NCBI GenBank assembly: GCA_029009035.1
Contig: JAQXJQ010000210.1
Coordinates: 1-5,800 of the forward strand
Length of the DNA stretch: 5,800 bases
Source of the DNA: Oscillospiraceae bacterium
GTDB lineage: Bacteria; Bacillota; Clostridia; Oscillospirales; Oscillospiraceae
Direction of reading: 5' to 3'
Positions 1 through 5,418 of this stretch are shown piece by piece. The position numbers and the translations under genes are program-made. The notes beneath the pieces were generated by a model, which worked only from the letters and a program-made list of their open reading frames with translations, had not been told where the DNA came from and searched no databases. Within the stretch, counting starts at the first letter, position 1. Each line of letters begins with the position of its first letter.

Positions 1-302
1 AAGTTCAGATACTTGAACACGAACAGGTTGCCCACCAGCAGGACCACCGTGACCACAAAGACCAGCTTTTTCAGCCGGAGTCGGCCCTGTTCTCCAAAGC
101 GGTGGAGCAGCAATCCGCCCAGCCAGGCCACCAGCACCGCGCACAGCATGAGCGCCACGAATTTCGGCTCTCCCCAGGAGTAGAACACCAGCGAGGCAAT
201 GAGCAGCACCGTGTTGCGCCAGACCCGGTTGGGGATCATGAAGTAGGCAATGAAAACCAGAGGGAAGAAGAAATAGACAAAGGGCATACTGCTGAATACC
301 AT
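1..302 (-). CDS. MBOAT-family (AlgI-like) O-acyltransferase, N-terminal part only
   Basis: This is the first 100 codons of a gene running off the left edge. The product begins MVFSSMPFVYFFFPLVFIAYF and continues with N-T-V-L-L-I-A-S-L-V-F-Y-S-W-G-E-P-K (about residues 29-46) and an N-L-F-V-F-K-Y segment at the break. This order (F-S-S start, hydrophobic helix, N..LL.ASL.FY.WGEP, N..FKY) is the typical N-terminus of AlgI/PatA-type MBOAT proteins, polytopic membrane enzymes that pass acetyl groups across the membrane to extracytoplasmic glycans. At least three membrane helices are visible; the catalytic His of the family would lie beyond the window. The ATG at 302 is supported by GGAGGG at 310-315 with a 7-nt spacer. 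Only 3 nt separate it from the stop of the DHHW gene, so the two are almost certainly co-transcribed. Family assignment is firm; substrate is unknown. Confidence 0.88.
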   Translation of the reverse strand, partial: MVFSSMPFVYFFFPLVFIAYFMIPNRVWRNTVLLIASLVFYSWGEPKFVALMLCAVLVAWLGGLLLHRFGEQGRLRLKKLVFVVTVVLLVGNLFVFKYLN

Positions 303-305
303 GGC

Positions 306-1472
306 TCAGCCCTCCATTCTGAACTCGGGAATGAGGAAACAGTCGATATTCCCGATGATCAGCACTTTGTCGATCCCGTGTTTCGCCACATAATCGGACA
401 GGGAGAAATCCTTCCCCATGTAGTTTTTGTAGTACCGCAGATCCACGGAGCAGGTGCGGTCGAAGTGGGAGGCCAGCAGCTTCAGAATGGCGTTGTCATA
501 GGACTCGCCGATGACCAGAAGGTTTCCTCTGCCTTCGCTCCCGGTATCAAAGATGACCTCGCCCATGTCGCCGCCGTAGAAGGAGCCGTAGGTGGGGCGG
601 GACATTTCACCGCGGAAAAACGCGTCCTGATTGCCGTAGTCCCCGGGGTAGCCGTTGACGGTGACGGACATGGGGGGATAGTCGAAGCGGTACGCGGTGA
701 AGGACTCGGAAAAAGCGGGCAGTGCGGCAGAGGTGGCCTTGGAACCGGAGAAGGACTGGGACAGGGTCACGGTCTCCACGGGGACGAGGGGTTCCTCCTC
801 CACGCCCAGCAGAGCGAGGACCTGCTGATAGCCCTCATAGGAGCCCGCATAGTTCCAGTGGTGGTCGGTGCGATAGAACCAGCGGCTGAAATCCTCGAAG
901 CTGTCCACCTGCAGCCGGGCGATGCGGTCATCGGGGAGGTCCAGCTGATCCCGGAAGTACTCATAGGCCAGTACCTTTTCCCCGGTGGCGAGGTTGATAT
1001 CGGTGTCCTTCTCAATGAAATAGAGGTAAAAATCCACATCGGGAAGGGCAGCGAACAGATGGTTGTAGTTGTCGGCGGTGGTGGAGAGGTTCTCCGTCAT
1101 AGCGCTCAGGGTGCGGGTATAGAAGGTCAGATGGGTGCCGTTGAAAAGCTGGGAAGAGGGCAGGTTGATATACCGGTTGGGATGGGCGGCGGCGATGGGG
1201 AGCACCAGCGCCTTCTGAAGGCCGGACATGCCCAGCCGGTACAGCTTTTTACAATAGGAGGAGAACAGCACCTGGTCAGACAGGGCTTTGTCCACACTGT
1301 CCTGGAAAGAGCCGTCCAGATATGCGCCGGGGGAGAAGGACTCCACCTGGTTGGCATACCGGTTTTCATAGGTGTTGATCTGTTTGGGGAAGCACACTGT
1401 CCGGACCAGACCGGCCAGAAGGACCAGCAGGATACCGGCGAGGAACAGCGTGTTCAGCAGTTTTTTGGCCAT
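306..1472 (-). CDS. DHHW-family protein, membrane-anchored SGNH-like partner of MBOAT acetyltransferase
   Basis: A 388-aa protein with an N-terminal membrane anchor (about residues 4-25, after M-A-K-K) and an extracytoplasmic body. The family signature RTDHHWNYAG is at 201-210, with DHHW at 203-206. A C-terminal GESYDNAILKLLASHF block (322-337) is followed by DLRYY (344-348). By analogy to AlgX/AlgJ, Asp203, His205 and Ser324 would form the triad that moves acetyl from the MBOAT carrier to a polysaccharide; this is inferred. Glu323 stands where this block often has Asp. The downstream MBOAT gene, 3 nt away, supports the role. I chose ATG at 1472 because AGAGAGGG lies 9 nt upstream and the product then starts directly with the signal anchor. 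A GTG at 1511 in frame would add 13 residues and overlap the upstream gene by 13 nt, and lacks a better RBS. The polymer acetylated cannot be told from sequence. Confidence 0.88.
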   Translation of the reverse strand: MAKKLLNTLFLAGILLVLLAGLVRTVCFPKQINTYENRYANQVESFSPGAYLDGSFQDSVDKALSDQVLFSSYCKKLYRLGMSGLQKALVLPIAAAHPNRYINLPSSQLFNGTHLTFYTRTLSAMTENLSTTADNYNHLFAALPDVDFYLYFIEKDTDINLATGEKVLAYEYFRDQLDLPDDRIARLQVDSFEDFSRWFYRTDHHWNYAGSYEGYQQVLALLGVEEEPLVPVETVTLSQSFSGSKATSAALPAFSESFTAYRFDYPPMSVTVNGYPGDYGNQDAFFRGEMSRPTYGSFYGGDMGEVIFDTGSEGRGNLLVIGESYDNAILKLLASHFDRTCSVDLRYYKNYMGKDFSLSDYVAKHGIDKVLIIGNIDCFLIPEFRMEG

Positions 1473-1498
1473 GGGCAGCAGCCCTCTCTTTCTGTCTC

Positions 1499-1912
1499 TT
1501 ATTCCCCGCACTCCACGGTGATGTTGTCGGTACCGTGGGCCTCAAATTCGTCGATGTAGGCGTCGATGCGGCGGGTGAGCTCGTCGTAGTTGCTCTCGTC
1601 GATGGGAACATCGTCCATGTCCCGCCGGGCCAGATCCTCCGCGAGGATCTCGAAAAACACATTGTTTTCATACTCCATGATGGCCTCGTGGATGCCGCCC
1701 TCGGCAAAGGCGCGGGAGGGGATGACCTCCCCCTGGTAAAGCTCTGCCAGGGTGGGCATGCCCTCCATGGCGGCCTTGGCGAAGAGAAGACTCTCCACCT
1801 CGTCGTAGTCCCGGAAGCGGTCCTCCCCGCGGGTGGAATTGAGCACCCAGTTGCCGATATATACCATGTCCAGCAGACGCCGGAACTGTTTTTGTGTCAG
1901 ATGAAGCTCCAT
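1499..1912 (-). CDS. conserved-looking hypothetical protein, 137 aa, first gene of the DHHW/MBOAT operon
   Basis: I do not recognise a named family with confidence; short acidic proteins with a similar start and a similar E-N-N-V-F-x-E block occur in other Clostridia as hypotheticals (recollection). The protein is soluble, strongly acidic and predicted mostly helical, with no signal peptide, membrane segment or Cys pair. Notable blocks are LTQKQFRRLLDMVYIGNWVL (residues 5-24), YENNVFFEILAEDLARRD (81-98) and an acidic tail ending ITVECGE. The start at 1912 has an excellent RBS (AAGGAGG, 6-nt spacer). It lies 26 nt upstream of the DHHW start and just downstream of a strong promoter, so it leads that operon. 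A functional link to polymer acetylation is not evident and may be only positional. Confidence 0.85.
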   Translation of the reverse strand: MELHLTQKQFRRLLDMVYIGNWVLNSTRGEDRFRDYDEVESLLFAKAAMEGMPTLAELYQGEVIPSRAFAEGGIHEAIMEYENNVFFEILAEDLARRDMDDVPIDESNYDELTRRIDAYIDEFEAHGTDNITVECGE

Positions 1913-1941
1913 GATTTGCCTCCTTGATATGCGCTCGGATT

Positions 1942-1971
1942 ATTCTACACGCTCAGGCTCGTCCTTGTCAA
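1942..1971 (-). promoter_or_regulatory. sigma-A type promoter of the 137-aa/DHHW/MBOAT operon
   Basis: On the minus strand TTGACA (1966-1971) is followed after 18 nt by TAGAAT (1942-1947). This puts transcription start near 1935, about 20 nt before the ATG at 1912 and just ahead of its AAGGAGG. The -35 is a perfect consensus match and the -10 matches 5 of 6. It lies in the 122-nt divergent gap shared with the plus-strand OB-fold gene. For that opposite direction, a TATAGT at 1998-2003 is a possible -10, but it has no convincing -35. Confidence 0.75.
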
Positions 1972-2034
1972 TGGTCATAGTTGCCGTTCCGGGCGCATAT
2001 AGTCAGACAGCTTTGACGATGGAGTGTGATCGCT

Positions 2035-2649
2035 ATGATCGAGCATAAGGGTGAAAACCGCATCAGCCTGCAGGGGCAGGTGGCGGGCGTGCCGCAGCTG
2101 ACCCACCGCAATCACGGGGTGGACTACTACACCGTGCCCTTTCGTGTCCCCCGCCTGTCGGGGGCGGAGGATGTGGTCAACCTGGTGACCAACCTGCCGG
2201 ATGAGCGGCTTTGGCAGCCGGGAAACTGGCTGGGGGTGGAGGGCGAGGTGCGCTCCTACAACAACCGGACCGGCACCCTTCCGCGGCTGGTCATCACGGT
2301 GCTGGTGCGCGCCGCGCAGCCCTGCGCCGCAACCCGGGGTGAAAACCGGCTGGTGCTGCGGGGCGTGGTGTGCAAGACCCCCGTGCGCCGCAGGACTCCC
2401 CTGGGGCGGGAGATCTGCGACCTGCTTCTGGCGGTGAACCGGCCCTACGGACGGGCGGATTACTTACCCTGCATCGCCTGGGGATCGCTGGCGGCGCTGT
2501 GCGGTGGGATGGAGGTGGGGGAGACCCTCCGCCTGGAGGGACGGCTGCAGAGCCGCACCTACCGCAAGCTCACGCCGGAGGGGGAGGAGATGCGCACCGC
2601 CTATGAGATCTCGGTGATGAACCTGCTGCCGGAGGAGCAGCCGGTGTAA
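2035..2649 (+). CDS. SSB-like protein with two OB folds
   Basis: A 204-aa protein built as an internal duplication. GENRISLQGQVAGVPQLTHR (6-25) and GENRLVLRGVVCKTPVRRRT (102-121) begin the two halves, each about 90 residues. The second half carries typical SSB/PriB-like OB-fold landmarks: PLGREICDLLLAVNR (122-136), YLPCIAWGSLA (143-153), VGETLRLEGRLQSRTYR (161-177) and a closing YEISVMNLL strand. The first half is more divergent. It lacks the acidic D-D-x-I-P-F tip with which replicative SSBs recruit partners and ends LLPEEQPV, and it is not next to rpsF/rpsR, so it is more likely an accessory ssDNA- or nucleic-acid-binding protein than the housekeeping SSB. The start is ATG 2035, because GGAG at 2021-2024 sits 10 nt upstream; GTG at 2026, nine bases earlier, would have almost no spacer. 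It converges on the uracil-DNA glycosylase gene with a 21-nt gap and no clear terminator. Confidence 0.8.
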   Translation: MIEHKGENRISLQGQVAGVPQLTHRNHGVDYYTVPFRVPRLSGAEDVVNLVTNLPDERLWQPGNWLGVEGEVRSYNNRTGTLPRLVITVLVRAAQPCAATRGENRLVLRGVVCKTPVRRRTPLGREICDLLLAVNRPYGRADYLPCIAWGSLAALCGGMEVGETLRLEGRLQSRTYRKLTPEGEEMRTAYEISVMNLLPEEQPV

Positions 2650-2670
2650 TAAAGCCCTTGCGCCGGCCTG

Positions 2671-3243
2671 TCAGCGGTAGGTGCTTTCGCACACCTCCCG
2701 GATCTTGGCGCGGATGGCGCGCAGATCCGCAAAGGTCTCCGGACGCTTGGTGGGGTCGCGGAGCAGGGCGGCGGGGTGATAGATGGCGGTGATGTAGGCG
2801 TCCCCGCGGCGGAACCATTGCCCGTGCTCCTGGGTGATCTTGAAATCGGGCTTGATGAGGCGCATGGCGGCCACCCGGCCCAGACAGACAATGATCCTGG
2901 GGCGGATCAGGGAGATTTGCTCCTCCAGATAGGGGAAGCAGGCGTCCTGCTCGGTGTTCAGCGGGTCGCGGTTCTGGGGAGGACGGCACTTCACGATGTT
3001 GGTGATGTAGAAGTTGCGCTTCCGGTCCAGGTCGATGAGGGAGAGCATACTGTCCAGCAGCTGTCCGCCCCGGCCCACAAAGGGCTCGCCCTGCAGGTCC
3101 TCGTTCTCACCGGGGCCTTCGCCCACGAACATGACCTCCGCGCTGCGCAGCCCCGTGCCGAACACCACATTGGTGCGGCTGTCGCACAGGGAGCACCTCT
3201 TGCATTGGGCACAGCGCCGCTCCAGTTCCGTCCAGTCTGCCAT
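2671..3243 (-). CDS. family 4 uracil-DNA glycosylase with iron-sulfur cluster
   Basis: A 190-aa enzyme that removes uracil from DNA, made by cytosine deamination or dUTP misincorporation, to start base excision repair. Motif 1 is VGEGPGENEDLQGEPFVGRG (40-59), the uracil-pocket loop of the UDGa/family 4 group. NIVKCRPPQNRDP (82-94) and a C-terminal YHPAALLR (155-162, with His156 of motif 2) complete the signature. The [4Fe-4S] ligands are most likely Cys14 and Cys17, with Cys86 and Cys102. The N-terminal segment CAQCKRCSLC has four Cys at three-residue spacing (11, 14, 17, 20), two more than the cluster needs. Length is normal for a compact family 4 enzyme. ATG 3243 has AAGGAGG (3252-3258) with an 8-nt spacer. 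A TATCAT at 3279-3284 may be its -10 but no good -35 is present. It is monocistronic or nearly so, since the symporter upstream ends in a terminator. Confidence 0.95.
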   Translation of the reverse strand: MADWTELERRCAQCKRCSLCDSRTNVVFGTGLRSAEVMFVGEGPGENEDLQGEPFVGRGGQLLDSMLSLIDLDRKRNFYITNIVKCRPPQNRDPLNTEQDACFPYLEEQISLIRPRIIVCLGRVAAMRLIKPDFKITQEHGQWFRRGDAYITAIYHPAALLRDPTKRPETFADLRAIRAKIREVCESTYR

Positions 3244-3310
3244 GCTCCGTTCCTCCTTGTTTTCGTCTTGTCATATGTATGATACCACAGTTGCTCCGAC
3301 GATGCCACAG

Positions 3311-3346
3311 AAAATATGATGCCCGGCGGCTTGGCTGCCGCCGGGC
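3311..3346 (-). terminator. rho-independent terminator of the symporter gene
   Basis: A perfect 10-bp GC-rich stem (GCCCGGCGGC 3321-3330, loop TTGGCT 3331-3336, complementary arm 3337-3346) is followed on the minus strand by ATCATATTTT. It starts 7 nt after the symporter stop codon. The T-run is offset by about 6 nt from the stem, so it is a good but not ideal intrinsic terminator. It insulates the uracil-DNA glycosylase gene from symporter transcription. Confidence 0.7.
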
Positions 3347-3352
3347 CGGGTT

Positions 3353-4744
3353 TTACCGCAGTTCGGTTCGGAAGTGCTCCTTAACCAGCTTCACCACTGT
3401 TCCGGACAGGAGGAACAGGGCGATGAGGTTGGGAATGGCCATCAGGCCGTTGAAGGTCTCCGCGATGCTCCACAGCAGGCCCAGATCCATGGTGGCGCCC
3501 ACGATGGCCACCAGAGCGTAGAGCACCATGAAGGGTTTGATGACCCTGGAGGAGCACAGGTACTCCAGGCACCGGGCGCCGTAGAGGCCCCAGCCGATGA
3601 TGGTGGAGAAGGCGAAGCAGCACATGGCCACGGCGGTGAAGATGGACACCCAGCTGCCGTAGGCGGCGGTGAAGCCGGAGATGGTGAGCTCCGCGCCGGC
3701 AGCGGCGCCGAAGCTGATATTCATGCCGCTGCTGAGGATGACCAGCGCGGTGAGGGTGCAGATGATGATGGTGTCGGCGAACACCTCGAACACGCCGAAG
3801 AAGCCCTGGCGCACCGGCTCACGGGTGTCGGAGCAGGCGTGGGCAATGGAGCCGGTGCCGAGACCGGCCTCGTTGGAGAAGATGCCCCGGGCCACGCCCT
3901 TTTTCATGCTGGTGAAGAAGCTGCCCACGATGCCGCCGGTGACGGCTCTGGGGTGAAAGGCGCCGTAGACGATGCTGGCAAACACGCCGGGGATGTGGCG
4001 GATGTTGATGACTACCACGCCCAGGGCCAGGATGATGTACAGCAGGGCCATGAAGGGCACCAGCTTCTCTGTGACCTTGCCGATGCGCTTCACACCGCCC
4101 AGCAGCACCAGGCCCACCAGAACGGCGATGATGATGCCGATGATCAGGCTGGAGAGAGAGTGGGCGGACTGGGGAATGACATTGTAATTGAGCAGCGCGG
4201 TGTTGATGGCGGTGGTGATGGTGTTCACCTGGGTGGCGTTGCCCGTGCCGAACACGGTGAGCACGCCGAACAGGGCGTAAAGCACCGCCAGGAAGTGCCA
4301 CTTCTTGCTCAGACCGTTTTTGATGTAGTACATGGGGCCGCCCACCAGATCGCCGCTCTTGTTTTTCTGGCGGAAGTGGACGGCGAGGGTGACCTCGGAG
4401 AACTTGGTGCACATACCCAGCAGAGCGGAGACCCACATCCAGAACACGGCGCCCGGGCCGCCGATGCTGATGGCGCCGGCGACACCGGCGATGTTGCCTG
4501 TGCCCACCGTGGCGGCCAGAGCGGTGCACACCGCCTGGAAGGGGGTCATGGCGCCGTCACCGGCGTCCTTTTTGCGGAGCATACGGCCCAGCGTGGTGCG
4601 CATGGCGTAGCCAAAGCGGCGCAGCTGGATAAATCCCGTGCGGCAGCTGAGGTACAATCCCACGCCCATGATACAGATCATGGCGGGAACGCCCCAGATA
4701 AAGTTGTTGACGACCTCGTTGATCGCTTCAATGAGTTTCAGCAT
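3353..4744 (-). CDS. alanine/glycine:cation symporter (AGCS family, sodium- or proton-coupled)
   Basis: A 463-aa polytopic membrane protein that imports small neutral amino acids (Ala, Gly) together with Na+ or H+. Family marks are TALAATVGTGNIAGVAGAIS (74-93), GGPGAVFWMWVSALLGM (95-111) and GVARGIFSNEAGLGTGSIAH (283-302); the G-T-G-N turn and the N-E-A-G-L-G-T-G loop belong to the substrate and cation region in this family. About ten to eleven hydrophobic helices can be followed, the first at about 16-34. Length and both termini are typical of AgcS/AlsT/YaaJ proteins and nothing is missing. ATG 4744 follows AAAGGTG with a 5-nt spacer. It is a single-gene unit: its own promoter lies about 40-70 nt upstream and a hairpin terminator 7 nt downstream. 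A 6-bp A/T inverted repeat (4762-4777) lies in the leader; no T-box or riboswitch is seen. The exact substrate and coupling ion cannot be decided from the sequence. Confidence 0.95.
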   Translation of the reverse strand: MLKLIEAINEVVNNFIWGVPAMICIMGVGLYLSCRTGFIQLRRFGYAMRTTLGRMLRKKDAGDGAMTPFQAVCTALAATVGTGNIAGVAGAISIGGPGAVFWMWVSALLGMCTKFSEVTLAVHFRQKNKSGDLVGGPMYYIKNGLSKKWHFLAVLYALFGVLTVFGTGNATQVNTITTAINTALLNYNVIPQSAHSLSSLIIGIIIAVLVGLVLLGGVKRIGKVTEKLVPFMALLYIILALGVVVINIRHIPGVFASIVYGAFHPRAVTGGIVGSFFTSMKKGVARGIFSNEAGLGTGSIAHACSDTREPVRQGFFGVFEVFADTIIICTLTALVILSSGMNISFGAAAGAELTISGFTAAYGSWVSIFTAVAMCCFAFSTIIGWGLYGARCLEYLCSSRVIKPFMVLYALVAIVGATMDLGLLWSIAETFNGLMAIPNLIALFLLSGTVVKLVKEHFRTELR

Positions 4745-4784
4745 ACGGACACCTTTTTCTGATTTTTAAATAAAAATATGCTTC

Positions 4785-4813
4785 ATTTTAGCAGATTTTT
4801 CCCCGCAACACAA
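4785..4813 (-). promoter_or_regulatory. promoter of the AGCS symporter gene
   Basis: On the minus strand TTGTGT (4808-4813) is followed after 17 nt by TAAAAT (4785-4790). A TG one base upstream makes an extended -10 (TGCTAAAAT), which compensates for the weak -35. The start would be near 4778, giving a leader of about 33 nt that contains the A/T inverted repeat and the AAAGGTG ribosome binding site. Confidence 0.6.
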
Positions 4814-4842
4814 GATGTTTTCCCGATAAAGGACGGATAAGG

Positions 4843-4872
4843 AAAAATCCCGAGCGCTGACTCAGACGGGAT
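4843..4872 (-). terminator. weak terminator-like hairpin upstream of the symporter promoter
   Basis: ATCCCG (4867-4872 read on the minus strand) pairs with CGGGAT (4847-4852) across a 14-nt loop and is followed by TTTT (4846-4843). The stem is only 6 bp, so as a terminator it is moderate at best. Its place, between the hairpin-chain region and the symporter promoter, suggests it could end any leftward transcript from the 4875-5070 region or catch read-through from the tRNA operon. Confidence 0.4.
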
Positions 4873-4874
4873 AT

Positions 4875-5070
4875 TTGTGATAAAAAACACAAGCGAGCGG
4901 GCCCCAAAACAAAGGTACGATCAATGCAGCTATAGACGCCGCCTTCTGGCGGCCGCGCCGGGTGGCGCGTCACAAGCGTTTTACCGCAGGCAAAACCTTG
5001 GCGCAGGGCGAATTCATTTCGCCCGAGCATGGAAATCACCGAAGGGTGGAGCGAGCACAGCGAGCGAAAC
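4875..5070. other. structured non-coding region: chain of perfect hairpins, possible ncRNA or intergenic repeat element
   Basis: No believable protein gene lies between the symporter promoter and the tRNA terminator; this is what the stretch holds instead. Perfect hairpins follow each other: TTGTG/CACAA (4875-4879 with 4888-4892), GCCGCC-TTCT-GGCGGC (4938-4953), CGCGCC-GGGT-GGCGCG (4954-4969), GTTTT/AAAAC (4978-4982 with 4992-4996), GGGCGAA-TTCAT-TTCGCCC (5006-5024) and CACC-GAAG-GGTG (5037-5048). The word AGCGAGC occurs three times (4892-4898, 5050-5056, 5059-5065), the last two 9 nt apart. Either strand could be the transcript: leftward it would end at the 4843-4872 hairpin, rightward at the symmetric 5071-5111 terminator. 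A weak plus-strand promoter-like pair (CTGACT 4857-4862, 16 nt, GATAAA 4879-4884) precedes it. Function is unknown. Confidence 0.5.
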
Positions 5071-5111
5071 CCAAAAACAAAAGCACCGCAAAGCGGTGCT
5101 TTTGTTTTTGG
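5071..5111 (-). terminator. intrinsic terminator of the tRNA operon (perfect 19-bp, symmetric)
   Basis: Arms 5071-5089 and 5093-5111 are perfectly complementary around a 3-nt loop. The core GCACCGC/GCGGTGC is flanked by A-rich and T-rich arms, so on either strand a strong hairpin is followed by TTTTGTTTTT. On the minus strand it begins immediately after tRNA-Lys and even includes that tRNA's CCA in the outer stem. It would equally terminate a plus-strand transcript of the 4875-5070 region. Confidence 0.9.
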
Positions 5112-5184
5112 TGACCCGTCGGGGGCTCGAACCCCGGACCTTCGCCTTAAAAGGGCGGTGCTCTACCAACTGAGCTAACGAGTC
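5109..5184 (-). tRNA. tRNA-Lys (anticodon UUU)
   Basis: A 76-nt cloverleaf with encoded CCA (5109-5111) and discriminator A. The acceptor GACTCGT pairs with ACGGGTC, with one G-U. The D arm GCTCAGTTGGTAGAGC, anticodon loop CTTTTAA (anticodon at 5149-5151) and T arm CGGGG-TTCGAGC-CCCCG are all regular. The anticodon stem (CCGCC against GGCGA) has a C27-A43 mismatch at its outer end. It is the last gene of the operon, 2 nt after tRNA-Gln, and its CCA runs straight into the terminator. Confidence 0.96.
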
Positions 5185-5186
5185 AT

Positions 5187-5261
5187 TGGCTGGGATGGCT
5201 GGACTCGAACCAGCGGATGCGGGAGTCAAAGTCCCGTGCCTTACCACTTGGCTACACCCCA
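5187..5261 (-). tRNA. tRNA-Gln (anticodon UUG)
   Basis: A 75-nt cloverleaf with encoded CCA (5187-5189) and discriminator G. The acceptor TGGGGTG pairs with CATCCCA, including the weak U1-A72 pair typical of tRNA-Gln and one G-U. The anticodon stem CGGGA/TCCCG holds loop CTTTGAC (anticodon at 5227-5229). T arm GCTGG-TTCGAGT-CCAGC is perfect. It lies 54 nt after tRNA-His, from which it is separated by a GC-rich hairpin, and 2 nt before tRNA-Lys. Confidence 0.96.
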
Positions 5262-5278
5262 ATGCGAATAATGAGGTA

Positions 5279-5304
5279 AGGGCCGGAGCGGACGCTCCGG
5301 CCCT
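5279..5304 (-). other. perfect GC-rich hairpin in the spacer between tRNA-His and tRNA-Gln
   Basis: Arms 5279-5290 (AGGGCCGGAGCG) and 5293-5304 are exact complements with a 2-nt centre; realistically the stem is 11 bp with a 4-nt loop. On the minus strand it is followed by TACCTCATTATTCGC, which is not a T-run, so it is probably not an intrinsic terminator. It could be an RNA processing site or a structural insulator between the two tRNAs. Confidence 0.6.
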
Positions 5305-5315
5305 CAGCCACGGTA

Positions 5316-5392
5316 TGGGGTGGGTAATGGGACTCGAACCCACAACACCCGGAACCACAATCCGGTGCTCTGCCAATTGAACTATACCCACC
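5316..5392 (-). tRNA. tRNA-His (anticodon GUG)
   Basis: A 77-nt cloverleaf with encoded CCA (5316-5318). The extra G at position -1 (5392) opposite discriminator C73 (5319) is the identity element of tRNA-His. The acceptor GTGGGTA pairs with TACCCAC. The anticodon stem CCGGA/TCCGG holds loop TTGTGGT (anticodon at 5356-5358). The T arm is regular. It lies 188 nt after tRNA-Arg, a gap far larger than the others in this operon because of the segment at 5419-5578. Confidence 0.96.
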
Positions 5393-5418
5393 ATATCTAA
5401 TTTTGCGCACTGACGAGA

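Noticed and set aside
1472..1511. GTG at 1511 as an earlier start for the DHHW protein
   Set aside because: It would overlap the upstream gene and put 13 charged residues ahead of the membrane anchor; ATG 1472 has its own purine-rich RBS at proper distance.
102..1559. A 485-codon plus-strand open frame opposite the DHHW gene
   Set aside because: Its composition (long runs rich in Gly, His, Gln, Val, Glu) is that of an antisense shadow in GC-rich DNA. The minus-strand frame has a recognisable family, membrane anchor and RBS.
2640..2667. GCCGG/CCGGC inverted repeat at the convergent gene ends as a terminator
   Set aside because: A stem of only 5 bp with an 18-nt loop and no T-run on either strand.
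3374..4762. A 462-codon plus-strand open frame covering the whole symporter gene
   Set aside because: It is antisense to a clear AGCS transporter, has extreme Gly/Ala/Asp/His bias and no ribosome binding site or family resemblance.
4752..4768. CodY-box-like sequence (AAAAATCAGAAAAA on the minus strand) in the symporter leader
   Set aside because: It matches the box at about 10 of 15 positions in an A/T-rich leader and overlaps the RBS area; too weak to claim, and CodY is not known to be present in this organism.
4788..5039. An 83-codon minus-strand frame between the tRNA terminator and the symporter promoter
   Set aside because: It runs through the hairpin chain, lacks an RBS and contains the symporter's promoter elements at its end.
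4877..5173. A 98-codon plus-strand frame through the hairpin region, terminator and antisense of tRNA-Lys
   Set aside because: Its C-terminal part is a translation of the reverse complement of tRNA-Lys and of the terminator. No RBS precedes it. It is the kind of spurious protein often annotated near tRNAs.
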